From positions 30,096 through 94,095 of the forward strand of contig JAWKVP010000013.1 of the NCBI GenBank assembly GCA_041398005.1: a stretch of 64,000 bases of DNA, in the 5' to 3' direction. Positions within the stretch are counted from its first letter, which is position 1; every line of letters begins with the position of its first letter. The DNA is from JAGREO01 sp020446285 (lineage in GTDB: Bacteria; Pseudomonadota; Alphaproteobacteria; Geminicoccales; Geminicoccaceae). A program made the position numbers and the translations under genes. Shown piece by piece: positions 43,299 to 51,240 of the stretch. The notes beneath the pieces are model-generated. The model was not told the origin of the DNA. It did no database searches and saw nothing but the letters and a program-made list of their open reading frames with translations.

Positions 43299-45377
43299 AT
43301 GTCCCGAATGAGATTGCAACGGCCGGAGATTGAGCCGGCCACACATGCGCGCGATGACGGCAGCCGTCATTTCGTGCTCGACCCGTTCAGCTTCTGGCAG
43401 ATCACCCATGGCCGTTTCTTCGATCATGCCCAGCTCCGTCTCGGCAACCGGCCGGATTCCCTCTTCACCATCGCCGGCAGCGACGGGGCCGGCACACTCG
43501 GCTTCTTCCGTGAGGAAGGACTGGCGACACTGGCCACGCAGGGCGGAGCGCGCGAAATCCGCGAACGGGTCCTGAGGCATGCCGGACGGCTCGGCGCACA
43601 TGACCGTCCCTTGTCCGTCTTCCGCTCGCCATTGCCGACCGAAGCCGTCGATCCCGCCTGTTCGATCCGGGTTGCAGCCGACTGGAAACCGCCCGAAGGG
43701 TGCGACCGGTCGAAAACGCTGGTCGTGACGGCCATCGTCGACGATGCCATCAACCCGCTGCACCGCCATTTCCGCGACGATGCGGGGCGACACCGGGTCG
43801 ATTTCGTCTGGCTTCAGGATGGCGAGCCCGCCGGCCCTTCGCTGCCATTCGGCAGGGAGCTGCGGCGGGCGGATCTCGAGGATGCCGGCAATGGTGACGA
43901 GGAAGCCATCCTGCACAGGCTCGGGATCGTCGATACCCGGCGCCATGACTTCAATCCGTTGCTCCAGCGCGCCAGTCACGGGACAGCGGTTGCCGACCTC
44001 GCCGCCGGATGTGTGGAAGATGGCGCCAATCACCGCATGATCCTTGTCTCGCTGCCACGGGCGATCACGCTCGATACGTCCGGGCAGAGCCTGCACCATT
44101 TCTTCAATGCAGCGCTCGAATACATACTCTCCCGCGTCCGTGACATGCAGAAAGGATGGAAGGCCATCGCCGGGCCGGACGCGACCGTGCCCGTCATCGT
44201 CAATCTGAGTTACGGCATGAACGGCGGGTCGCATGACGGGAGCCACCCGATCGAACGGACTGCACGGCAGCTCATCCGCCATCACGAGGATGCCGGTGGC
44301 GGCAAGGTCGCGATCACGCTGCCGGCGGGCAACGCCAACCTGCAACGCATCCATTGCCGAAGTGCCCCCGGCGTCGCCAACCTCGAACTTCCCTGGCGGC
44401 TGCAACCCTGCGACCGCACGTCGAGCTTTCTGGAGATCTGGTTTCCGGGCGAGGTCGACAGGGTCACGCTGCGGATACGCACACCGGACGGAGAGGAACT
44501 GGCCGGCCCGGACGGCTCTGCCGCCATCGTCTTTCATGACGGTGACGAATATCCCCTGATCGAGGAAGAACCGGCGAAAGCGGGCAGCTGCGGTACGGTG
44601 GGCTGGCTGGCGTTCGATCAGCCGGAGCGGGGCGGCGGGAAGTGCCTGCACATCGCATTCGCACCGACCGAACTGCCTGACATGCCCGCCTCCCTGTCCG
44701 GACTGACCATCCCCGGACCCGTGCCGGCGGGTCTCTGGCGGCTCGAGGTGGAGGCCGGATCCATGCCGGACAGGGGAACGATCCGCGCCTGGATCCTGCG
44801 TGACGATTCACCCATGGGCGCACGCGTTCAGGGACGGCAGTCCTTCTTCGATCATCCGGGCTACCGGCGTTTCACCGCGGGGGGTGACGTGAAGAGCCGG
44901 GACGATTCATCTCCCGCCTCCACCGTCAGCCGGGCCGGGACCCTGAACGGCATCATCACCGGTACCGGCGACGCGGCTTCGAAGACGGATCCGATCTTCG
45001 TCGCCGGCGCGTGGCTCGCGCGTGAAGGCTATCTCGACAGGCCGCATGTGCCGCAGGCGGTCGCCTATTCCTCGACCGCAGGGCCGAAGATGCGTCACCC
45101 GGATTTCGCCTGCGAAAGCGACACATCCCGCGCGCTGCCGGGAAAGATCGTCGCCGGAAGCCGTTCGGGATCCCTTGTCGCGCTCAACGGCACGAGCATG
45201 GCCGCACCCCAGCTTGCACGGCGCATCGCCAGAGCCCTTGCCGCCAATCCGGACCGAAGTCCCTACCGGCTCAGGGAAGATCTGATGACCGGGCTCACAC
45301 CATTCGAAGACGATCCGGCGAGAGTGGGCAGGGGCTGTCTCGAAACCGACCCGCACCCCCTGAAGATCGAACGCTAG
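43299..45377 (+). CDS. Subtilisin-like (S8) serine protease
   Basis: A 692-residue S8 protease. Catalytic positions are visible: Asp in TAIVDDAINPLHRHF (about 149), His in QRASHGTAVADLAAG (about 228), oxyanion Asn in TLPAGNANLQR (about 347) and Ser in VALNGTSMAAPQLARR (about 634). Between Asn and Ser lies an insert of about 250 residues rich in beta strands. There is no signal peptide, so it seems to act in the cytoplasm or to leave by another route. It starts six bases after the phosphatase stop. The pairing of a subtilase with a PAP2-type enzyme and a TPR regulator is not one I recognise. Confidence 0.88.
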   Translation: MSRMRLQRPEIEPATHARDDGSRHFVLDPFSFWQITHGRFFDHAQLRLGNRPDSLFTIAGSDGAGTLGFFREEGLATLATQGGAREIRERVLRHAGRLGAHDRPLSVFRSPLPTEAVDPACSIRVAADWKPPEGCDRSKTLVVTAIVDDAINPLHRHFRDDAGRHRVDFVWLQDGEPAGPSLPFGRELRRADLEDAGNGDEEAILHRLGIVDTRRHDFNPLLQRASHGTAVADLAAGCVEDGANHRMILVSLPRAITLDTSGQSLHHFFNAALEYILSRVRDMQKGWKAIAGPDATVPVIVNLSYGMNGGSHDGSHPIERTARQLIRHHEDAGGGKVAITLPAGNANLQRIHCRSAPGVANLELPWRLQPCDRTSSFLEIWFPGEVDRVTLRIRTPDGEELAGPDGSAAIVFHDGDEYPLIEEEPAKAGSCGTVGWLAFDQPERGGGKCLHIAFAPTELPDMPASLSGLTIPGPVPAGLWRLEVEAGSMPDRGTIRAWILRDDSPMGARVQGRQSFFDHPGYRRFTAGGDVKSRDDSSPASTVSRAGTLNGIITGTGDAASKTDPIFVAGAWLAREGYLDRPHVPQAVAYSSTAGPKMRHPDFACESDTSRALPGKIVAGSRSGSLVALNGTSMAAPQLARRIARALAANPDRSPYRLREDLMTGLTPFEDDPARVGRGCLETDPHPLKIER

Positions 45378-45655
45378 CCGAAAATTCTTGTGTTTTTGCA
45401 GTCGCACTGAGGTTTTTCACAGCTGTTTCACATTCGCCTAACAGCCTACCGTATATTTTGCACAATCAAGAGAAGAAACGCTCTCGGCAATGAGTGTCGC
45501 GGTCCACGGGTAGATATCGGACCTCCTTCTATTGCACTTCGCACCCTCCTGACAGGCATTGGCGGTCAGGAGGGTGTAGCTTGAAAAGAGAACTTGTTAT
45601 TGCAGAAGCCCGTGGAAAGTGATTTTGGATCATGCTTTTCAAGGGGGAATATGCA
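45378..45655. other. Intergenic region before the LuxR-type gene
   Basis: No gene is seen in 278 bases. The first half is AT-rich (around 45450 TATATTTTGCACAAT could hold a -10 element). The second half carries the hairpin at 45542. This is likely the promoter and leader of the LuxR-type gene. Confidence 0.5.
45542..45576 (+). promoter_or_regulatory. Perfect 12-base inverted repeat upstream of the LuxR-type gene
   Basis: CACCCTCCTGAC and GTCAGGAGGGTG pair perfectly around an 11-base spacer. No T-run follows. It could be an operator, a leader hairpin or the terminator of the preceding operon. The right arm carries an AGGAGG that would be hidden in the folded RNA. Confidence 0.6.
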
Positions 45656-46264
45656 GTGTCCATTCATCATCCTTCATCGTCAGCAAACCGTGCCGGCAAC
45701 GATCCGTCTCGCGAACCTTCGCACCGGAACCCGAACGCCCTGGTCCTCGTGCTCGACGATTGTCCGTGGCGACGGCTGCAACTCGAAAGCTGGCTCGAGG
45801 AGAAGTGGATGGACGCGGCCTTCGAGATCGTCACGATCACCGACGAAAACCATATCGACCGTCTCGAACCCGGCCGGCGACCGGTCATGCTGTTCTGCCC
45901 GAAACCCTCCCGGCAGCAGGCCGAAAACTGGCTGGCCAGGGGCGTGGGCGGTATCGTGCCGTTCGACCTCGATCCTCCGCTGGCACAGAAGGCGGTGGAT
46001 TATGTTCTCGCCGGCGGCCGTTTCATGCCCTTTGCGGCAGGCGAGGAAATGCCGGATGCGGCCCGGCCGGATCTCCGGTTCACGCCACGCGAGGAAGAGG
46101 TCGCGGGATTCCTCGTCGAGGGCCTGCCGAACAAGCTGATCGCGCATGAGCTGAAGATCAGCGAGGCGACGGTCAAGGTCTATGTCCGCTCGATCCTGCG
46201 CAAGCTCGGCTGCCACAATCGCACGCGCGCTGCCCGCATCCTCAGCCGCGACCGGGCCGCCTGA
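45656..46264 (+). CDS. LuxR-family response-regulator-like protein with degenerate receiver
   Basis: A 202-residue protein from GTG 45656, which has AAGGGGGA seven bases upstream; ATG 45632 would add eight residues. The C-terminal HTH is standard LuxR/NarL: FTPREEEVAGFLVEGLPNKLIAHELKISEATVKVYVRSILRKLGC, read in parts. The N-terminal part has receiver-like topology (ALVLVLDDCPWRR, GVGGIVPFDLD), but the strand that should end in the phosphorylated Asp reads PVMLFCPKPS. Phosphorylation-independent control is therefore inferred. It is followed by a strong terminator-like hairpin and lies downstream of the regulator-phosphatase-subtilase operon. Confidence 0.88.
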   Translation: MSIHHPSSSANRAGNDPSREPSHRNPNALVLVLDDCPWRRLQLESWLEEKWMDAAFEIVTITDENHIDRLEPGRRPVMLFCPKPSRQQAENWLARGVGGIVPFDLDPPLAQKAVDYVLAGGRFMPFAAGEEMPDAARPDLRFTPREEEVAGFLVEGLPNKLIAHELKISEATVKVYVRSILRKLGCHNRTRAARILSRDRAA

Positions 46265-46286
46265 CGAAACCGGCCATCACTCGAAC

Positions 46287-46321
46287 GAACGCCCCGGCCG
46301 GATGGATCGGCCGGGGCGTTC
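46287..46321 (+). terminator. Terminator-like hairpin after the LuxR-type gene
   Basis: GAACGCCCCGGCCG and CGGCCGGGGCGTTC form a perfect 14-base stem with a seven-base loop, 22 bases after the stop. The downstream T-run is missing. Repeat copy 2 begins 11 bases later. Confidence 0.7.
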
Positions 46322-46357
46322 CTGCATCGAGACCGCTAAAATGCCGTACGATGATTC

Positions 46358-46387
46358 TTGCAAGATGCCCGACATTAATCCTATACC
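46358..46387 (+). promoter_or_regulatory. Promoter of repeated orphan gene, copy 2
   Basis: TTGCAA and TATACC are again 18 bases apart, exactly as in copy 1, although bases between them have changed. The -10 element abuts the first ATG. Confidence 0.5.
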
Positions 46388-46933
46388 ATGCGCATGACTC
46401 ACGAGCCCCGCCATATCGCGTATGTGCAGCGCGTCGTTCTCGACATCGCCTGGTGTGCGGTTGATGGCGGTTCGCTCGAGGATTGTGCGCGGCAAAGCGG
46501 GATCGAGGTGGAGGTTGCAAAGCGGCTGCTGGCGCATCCGATGATCATCCTGTTCATCTGTCTTGTCTCGATCTTGTGCCCGAGGCGCCACCGGCCGTCA
46601 CCGAAGACGCCGCATGCTTTCGAGGCAGGGTCCGCCCGTGGCTCGTCGAATGAGGATGCGTCCGCAGCAGACCCGGACGTCCGGCATGATCCGTGGCGTG
46701 ATTTCCTGCGCCGCCGGCCGGCTTTGCGCAAACCGGAGAACGGGACGATTTCCGTTGCCGAAGACGCGAAAACGGCCGTGCCGGAATGCAGTTCCGCAGC
46801 CATCGGCCACAGCGACCACAGAACGGCAGGACGGTTTTCTTCCTGCAGGGATCTTGCAAACAATCTCGCCACCGCTCTGCCAGCGGCGCTGATCCGGGAC
46901 ATGATTCCGCCCACTGTTCAAAAAGCCGCGTGA
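46388..46933 (+). CDS. Orphan protein encoded by the dispersed repeat, copy 2
   Basis: A 181-residue paralogue of the protein at 8216. The N-terminal 65 residues (through LFICLVSILCPRRH) differ at only two conservative positions (Glu/Asp, Val/Ile). The charged C-terminal half shows many replacements and one four-residue insertion (around HSDHRTAGR), yet both end in VQKAA. Here an in-frame TAA just upstream removes the longer TTG-start version possible in copy 1, so the ATG at 46388 (or 46394) is the start. Function unknown. It lies between a terminator and a toxin-antitoxin pair. Confidence 0.6.
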   Translation: MRMTHEPRHIAYVQRVVLDIAWCAVDGGSLEDCARQSGIEVEVAKRLLAHPMIILFICLVSILCPRRHRPSPKTPHAFEAGSARGSSNEDASAADPDVRHDPWRDFLRRRPALRKPENGTISVAEDAKTAVPECSSAAIGHSDHRTAGRFSSCRDLANNLATALPAALIRDMIPPTVQKAA

Positions 46934-47029
46934 GTGGTCGGGTCGTCCTTCGGACAGAATCTACACACTTCGGGAATATAGTCGAAGTTGGTCAAACTGG
47001 GGTGTAAACCCAACCCCAAAAGTATGCCA

Positions 47030-47056
47030 TTGACACATGAGTCATTGGCTTATACC
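47030..47056 (+). promoter_or_regulatory. Promoter/operator of the toxin-antitoxin pair
   Basis: TTGACA and TATACC are 15 bases apart, and the -10 ends nine bases before the toxin ATG, so the leader would be minimal. ATGA-G-TCAT (47038-47046) between them is a small palindrome suited to autoregulation by the antitoxin. Confidence 0.5.
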
Positions 47057-47064
47057 ATGTAGAC

Positions 47065-47409
47065 ATGACTCGTCCTCTGATCACAATTGTCGAAACCAAT
47101 GCCTGGTTGATCGCTTGTAAAGGTGTTGTAAGTGATCGGGAACGGGAAGAAATGGTGAACTTCATCGCAAGTTCACCATTGTCGGGTGTGTCAATTGGCG
47201 GCGGCGTCCGCAAGGTTCGGATTGCCAGATCGGGGCAGGGGAAGAGTGGAGGCTATCGCGTCGTGTTTCTTTTCGCTGATGAAGACGTTCCTGTGTTTCT
47301 GTTGACGCTCTTTGCCAAGAATGAAAAGAGCAACCTGACACAAGGAGAGCAGCAGACAATCATCGCTGCGGCGAAAGCCATGATCACGGACTACAGGAGA
47401 CGAAAATGA
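47065..47409 (+). CDS. HigB/RelE-like toxin
   Basis: A 114-residue RelE/HigB-superfamily toxin. Typical stretches are SDREREEMVNFIASSPLSG, GVRKVRIARSGQGKSGGYRVVF and VFLLTLFAKNEKSNLTQGE. The Arg and Lys residues in the central strands match those used for ribosome-dependent mRNA cleavage in the family. The toxin gene comes first and overlaps the antitoxin gene by four bases (ATGA), the usual higBA order. Confidence 0.9.
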   Translation: MTRPLITIVETNAWLIACKGVVSDREREEMVNFIASSPLSGVSIGGGVRKVRIARSGQGKSGGYRVVFLFADEDVPVFLLTLFAKNEKSNLTQGEQQTIIAAAKAMITDYRRRK

Positions 47410-47705
47410 GCAAGGCATTCGACAAGATCATGGCCGGTCTGGATGATGCACGCGCCTATCTGAATGGCGATGACTCGCAGAGTGTCACCCATCAAATTCA
47501 GGTCGAGGCGATTGATGTCGGTGCAATTCGGGAGACGACAGGCCTGTCCCAGGCACAGTTTGCAAGGAGTATCGGCGTAGCGAAAGGTACGCTCCTGAAC
47601 TGGGAACACGGACGTCGCTCACCGCAAGGTCCAGCGAAGGTATTGCTGGCTCTCGTCGCCAGACGCCCATCCATCGTACAGGAGCTTCTGGCAGAGAACT
47701 CCTGA
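47406..47705 (+). CDS. HigA-like XRE-family antitoxin
   Basis: A 99-residue protein with a C-terminal Cro/CI helix-turn-helix (IRETTGLSQAQFARSIGVAKGTLLNWEHGRRSPQGPAKVLL, read in parts) and an N-terminal helical part that should bind the toxin. It is expected to neutralise the upstream toxin and repress the shared promoter. Convergent with the outer-membrane gene at 47775. Confidence 0.92.
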   Translation: MSKAFDKIMAGLDDARAYLNGDDSQSVTHQIQVEAIDVGAIRETTGLSQAQFARSIGVAKGTLLNWEHGRRSPQGPAKVLLALVARRPSIVQELLAENS

Positions 47706-47774
47706 AGGCGTCCGGCCAGCCATCATGGGTACACATGACCCGGCTTTCATGGACTGACGGGATTTTCCAGCTCC

Positions 47775-49283
47775 TCAATCGAGGGTGAAGCGGATCGGAA
47801 CTGCCAGTCTTGCGGTAACGTCCGGCGCGTCGTCGCCGAGGCCGACACCGATGGTGAAATCGACCAGCGTGCGGCGGGCCACTACGGCCGCAGCGCCGAG
47901 CGAGAGGATTCCGAACGTCCGGCTGGAGCCCGGAATGCCGTTCCCGTCGAACTCGGCCTTCTTTTCGAAACGGTGGGTATAGCCGATCTTGAGCGAGGTA
48001 TGCGGGCTCGCCGCCAGAACCGCACCGACTGACACGCCGAGACGGTCACCCTGCTGGACGTTGTTGTCCTCAAGGCTGGTCTCGACCGAAACACCGCCGG
48101 TAAAGGCGAGGGGATCCTGTCGCTTGAGGAAACTCAGTGACGCGCCGAATTCGTTCCGGCCGCCGCCGAGGCCGACGCTGTTGTCCTCGCGCTCGCCGGA
48201 AGCCGTGTCCCAGAAGAGCCGGCCGACGAAATCGGGGAGCCTGTCCTCGCCGCGATAGAGCGTCTTCGCCACGCCGATGCGCAGATCGCCCATGCCCGAG
48301 CCCTGTTCGTCATTCTCGGCCGCACCGGCATTGCCGACTTCGGTGACGATGCGCTCGTCGGTCCAGTGCCAGGGCAGTTCGAGCTCGATCTGGCTGTCGA
48401 AGGGCAGACCGGCACGGATCGCGGTCACAGCACTGACACTCTGGCGGCGCTGCCTGTTCGCGCCGACAAAGAGCGAGACATCATCGATATCGGTGATGAA
48501 AACGGGTGTGGCGTCGTCATTGAGCGCATAGGCGAGGGACGGTTCGACCTCGATCGCCCCCGATGGAAGAAGAAGCGTTCCGATACCCGCAAGGGTGCGT
48601 TCGAGCGCCCGGTCGATGATCAGATCCTCGCGTACGCTGCCGCCGTCCTCCCGATCACCCGTCGGCACCGGCAGACCGGGCCCGGCGCCGGGCGTCATGC
48701 CTTCAAGCGCCTCGATGCGGGCGAGCAGGCTCCGGATCATGAGATCCCGGCGATACCCTTCGTCCTGCCCGTCATCAGGGCGCTCCGCTCCGGCCATTCC
48801 GGCAGCGGCGGTGCGTTCGACCTGCGCACTCCCGTCATTCGCAGATTCGGGCGCAGCTTCGGGTACAGATTCGGGTTCCGGTGGATCGAGGGGAAGCGCC
48901 ACCCGCGCCGATGGCAGGATATCGATGCCGAGCTTGTCGGCATCGAGGCGAAGCCTGCGGAACCGCGCTCCGGGTGCGAGCTCGAGCTCCACGGTGCGTT
49001 CGTCGATGATGCGCAGGCCGCGCAGGAGTTCTCCCGTTCCCCTTGCCCCACCTTCGGCGAGGAATGTCTGTTCGTTTTCGAAGCGGATCCGGAGACGGTC
49101 ATTCTCCGCCACCAGTTCGGCCGAAAGCGGTGCATCCGCCTCGAACACGATCCGCTCGAAACCGTCATGGATGCCCCGCCGGAATTCCGTCCCGGCGGCA
49201 TCGACGGGATGTGCAGCGATACAGGCGAACAGGAATGGCAGGGCTGTCCGCCCGACCCGGCGGCGATGGAGCGTAGGTTTCAT
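47775..49283 (-). CDS. Outer-membrane beta-barrel protein, possible FapF-like secretion channel
   Basis: A 502-residue exported protein. Signal at 1-29 (FLFACIAAHPVDA). Residues 30-118 form a beta-rich domain resembling AMIN (GIHDGFERIVFEADAPL). A Pro/Glu/Ala-rich linker (120-165) is followed by two short amphipathic helices (about 177-195, RDLMIRSLLARIEALEG; 217-235). Residues 240-502 show alternating beta strands ending in an aromatic/hydrophobic strand (VPIRFTLD), like phenol-pathway-type transporters. FapF of Pseudomonas, the channel for amyloid export, also combines an N-terminal coiled coil with a barrel. It is the last gene of an operon with a C39 peptidase and two small secreted proteins, which supports that reading. 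Confidence 0.7.
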   Translation of the reverse strand: MKPTLHRRRVGRTALPFLFACIAAHPVDAAGTEFRRGIHDGFERIVFEADAPLSAELVAENDRLRIRFENEQTFLAEGGARGTGELLRGLRIIDERTVELELAPGARFRRLRLDADKLGIDILPSARVALPLDPPEPESVPEAAPESANDGSAQVERTAAAGMAGAERPDDGQDEGYRRDLMIRSLLARIEALEGMTPGAGPGLPVPTGDREDGGSVREDLIIDRALERTLAGIGTLLLPSGAIEVEPSLAYALNDDATPVFITDIDDVSLFVGANRQRRQSVSAVTAIRAGLPFDSQIELELPWHWTDERIVTEVGNAGAAENDEQGSGMGDLRIGVAKTLYRGEDRLPDFVGRLFWDTASGEREDNSVGLGGGRNEFGASLSFLKRQDPLAFTGGVSVETSLEDNNVQQGDRLGVSVGAVLAASPHTSLKIGYTHRFEKKAEFDGNGIPGSSRTFGILSLGAAAVVARRTLVDFTIGVGLGDDAPDVTARLAVPIRFTLD

Positions 49284-49302
49284 GAGACGTTTCCCGTTTT
49301 TT

Positions 49303-50034
49303 TCAGCCGGACATCATGAAGTCGGCGGGTCTGGCCCGAAGCCTGTCGGGCGGATCGAGGCCATCGCGGCGATCGACGGTGAAGCCCACGCGACCGATCT
49401 CGTCATTGACCGGAATCCACAATCGCTCGAAGGTCGTCCGGCGCATCGTGCGCACACCGAATGCCGGATCCGAGAGCAACACCTGGCCTTGCCAGACGCC
49501 GCGATAGACGACGAAATGGCTCTGCCCGTTCTCGAAGATGGGCAGGATGAGCGGTGTCATTGCGGCAAGATCGGCGAATGCGAGGCTGCCGAAGCCGCCG
49601 GCCCGATAGCCGCGGGCGTTGGTGAACCGGGCGAGATCGGCGAGCGAGAAGCCCTGACGGGCCTTCACCAGCTCCGGCGTCTCCAGATAGATGTCGCGGT
49701 CGATCAGCCCGCGCGTGATCTCGAGCTCGCTCACCGGATCGCCATGGTGATAATTCAAGAGTGTCGCCAGTGCGGCAGCACCGCAGCTGAGATCCCAGGC
49801 CTGCATCACCACACCGTCCCGACGCATCTCGCGAAGGGAACGGACCGGCCCGTCAGGCATCCGATCCGCTGTCCACGTCCCGGCGCGCTGCCCGGACGGT
49901 CCCGCCGCACAAGCCTGCACGAGGCAGGCCGAGAGCATGAGAACCGTCCGGGCCCAGACCTTGGACCGGGGCCGCCACCCGCCCTCACTCGAGGAGAGCG
50001 GGAGGCGCCGGGGCGGATGGCGGCGTCCGGTCAT
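49303..50034 (-). CDS. C39-family cysteine peptidase, FapD-like
   Basis: A 243-residue C39 (bacteriocin-processing type) peptidase. The oxyanion Gln and catalytic Cys are in MQAWDLSCGAAALATLL (Gln78, Cys84), the His in GQSHFVVYRG (His173) and the Asp in LLSDPAFG (Asp189). A hydrophobic stretch with possible lipobox (MLSACLVQACAAG) precedes the domain, so it may be a periplasmic lipoprotein; the true start may be internal. No ABC transporter domain is attached, as in the stand-alone FapD of Pseudomonas, which is required for amyloid export. It lies 20 bases after the small secreted protein gene and 19 before the barrel gene. Confidence 0.82.
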   Translation of the reverse strand: MTGRRHPPRRLPLSSSEGGWRPRSKVWARTVLMLSACLVQACAAGPSGQRAGTWTADRMPDGPVRSLREMRRDGVVMQAWDLSCGAAALATLLNYHHGDPVSELEITRGLIDRDIYLETPELVKARQGFSLADLARFTNARGYRAGGFGSLAFADLAAMTPLILPIFENGQSHFVVYRGVWQGQVLLSDPAFGVRTMRRTTFERLWIPVNDEIGRVGFTVDRRDGLDPPDRLRARPADFMMSG

Positions 50035-50054
50035 GGCCTGTACGCTCCGCCGGA

Positions 50055-50417
50055 TCAGAAGCTGGAGGCGGATTCGACGATGCCGACGGACTGCGACAGG
50101 GCGCCGGCAATGGTGTTGGCGCCGAAGGTGGCGGTGGTGATGGTGTGCGGTCCGAGCGCGGTGGCCGCACCTTCCGACGTCGCCACATTGCCGTGGAGAT
50201 GGACCTTCGACGTGATATAGCTGTCGACCCAGTTACGAATCGAATCGGACAGGTTCACATTCTTGCCGAAGTCGAGCGGCACACCCGGCATATGGTAGCC
50301 GGTGCCGGCGGTGATACCGTCCATCGCGGCGTCGTCGAGTGAAAGCGGCTCGGCCGAAGCGGCACCTGCGAGAAGGCCGATGGCCGCGGCGGTGAACAGG
50401 GTCTTGCGCATTTTCAT
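50055..50417 (-). CDS. Small secreted protein with MDGITAG motif, 1
   Basis: A 120-residue exported protein. Signal peptide MKMRKTLFTAAAIGLLAGAASA, then EPLSLDDAAMDGITAG at the mature N-terminus. The rest is rich in Ala, Gly, Ser, Thr and Asn (GAATALGPHTITTATFGANTIAGALSQ) with no cysteine. An AAGGAG site fixes the start. The MDGITAG element is shared with the next gene upstream. Similar short leader motifs occur in many small proteobacterial secreted proteins. A role as export substrate of the C39/barrel pair, possibly amyloid-forming, is inferred from context. Confidence 0.75.
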   Translation of the reverse strand: MKMRKTLFTAAAIGLLAGAASAEPLSLDDAAMDGITAGTGYHMPGVPLDFGKNVNLSDSIRNWVDSYITSKVHLHGNVATSEGAATALGPHTITTATFGANTIAGALSQSVGIVESASSF

Positions 50418-50567
50418 ACTCCTTGATGCGTCATTCCCGGGCAGGACCATCCCGCCCTTCTTCCAAGCGGGCGGACAGCACCGCCCGATCTGCCAGGAGG
50501 CCGGCAGTTCCGGACGGCCCGCCACGCGCGGCGGCGGACCGTGCAACTCGAATGGATTGGATGGCGC

Positions 50568-51017
50568 CTAGGGCGCCGATGCCAGCGCCGAGAGGCTCTC
50601 GAGGAGCTCCGGCGAGATCCGGTAGAGACCCACGGCAGTGCTCACCACATCGCTTCTGGCAGCACCGAATGCCGAAGCGATGCTGTCGGCCTGGGCATCA
50701 CCCACGGCGATCGAGGTGGCATTGGCGGAAGCACCCGGAGCGCAAAGCACACACACCGCGATCGCGTTCGCCACCGGCATGCTGATGCGGGTCGTGACCT
50801 GCTGCGTGCGCAGGATGGTCGGCGTGATGGAAAACTCCCGCGGCATGGTCAGGGGAACGCCGGTCGCACCGGCCGTGATCCCGTCCATGATTTCGGCAGA
50901 AAGCTCGAAGGGTTCGGCGCTGACCTTGCCCGCGACGGGCAGCATCGCCACTGCCGCAAACAGGCATACGCCTGCCCCGAGCCATTTCCTGATCTTGACG
51001 TGACGTTGCATCCTCAC
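50568..51017 (-). CDS. Small secreted protein with MDGITAG motif, 2
   Basis: A 149-residue exported protein. GTG at 51017 is chosen because GGGGGAG lies seven bases upstream; ATG 51011 is the alternative. Signal (WLGAGVCLFAAVAMLPVAGKVSA), then EPFELSAEIMDGITAGATGVPL. The body is rich in Ala, Ser, Thr and Val. It has one CVLC pair. It resembles the gene at 50055 in leader and layout but not in the C-terminal part. It is the first gene of the four-gene unit, 150 bases before gene 1. Confidence 0.72.
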   Translation of the reverse strand: MRMQRHVKIRKWLGAGVCLFAAVAMLPVAGKVSAEPFELSAEIMDGITAGATGVPLTMPREFSITPTILRTQQVTTRISMPVANAIAVCVLCAPGASANATSIAVGDAQADSIASAFGAARSDVVSTAVGLYRISPELLESLSALASAP

Positions 51018-51175
51018 TGGATTGCTCCCCCGGATCGCTGGCGCTCTCCATCGCGCCGTGTTCGAAGGGGAACATGCCTTGCACAGCCCTGTTCCGGCCA
51101 TTCGGCAATGCTGTGTAAACCCGGGAGTAGACCTGCAATCGACCGGCCATCAGCCGCGACAGCCCTTTGACCACC

Positions 51176-51222
51176 TCCCTTTCTGGGTATCACCGTGTAC
51201 GCCGGCGATACCCACAAAGGGA
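51176..51222 (-). terminator. Long hairpin between binding-protein gene and secretion locus
   Basis: Two 16-base arms (TCCCTTTCTGGGTATC and GATACCCACAAAGGGA) pair with a single mismatch around a 15-base loop, 18 bases after the stop of the leftward binding-protein gene. A T-run is absent. It probably separates that gene from the secretion locus downstream. Confidence 0.65.
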
Positions 51223-51240
51223 GACGGCAGGCCGTCCGGG

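Larger units (their letters stand above)
46333..46975 (+). repeat. Dispersed repeat, copy 2 (643 bp)
   Basis: Counterpart of 8161-8791 in the same orientation. Both ends are sharp: similarity starts at CCGCTAAAATGCC and ends after CTACACACTTCGGGA. No flanking direct repeats are evident. Confidence 0.9.

Noticed and set aside
41799..44651. 950-codon open frame antisense to the phosphatase and subtilase genes
   Set aside because: Both sense genes carry intact catalytic motifs; the antisense product is low-complexity and featureless.
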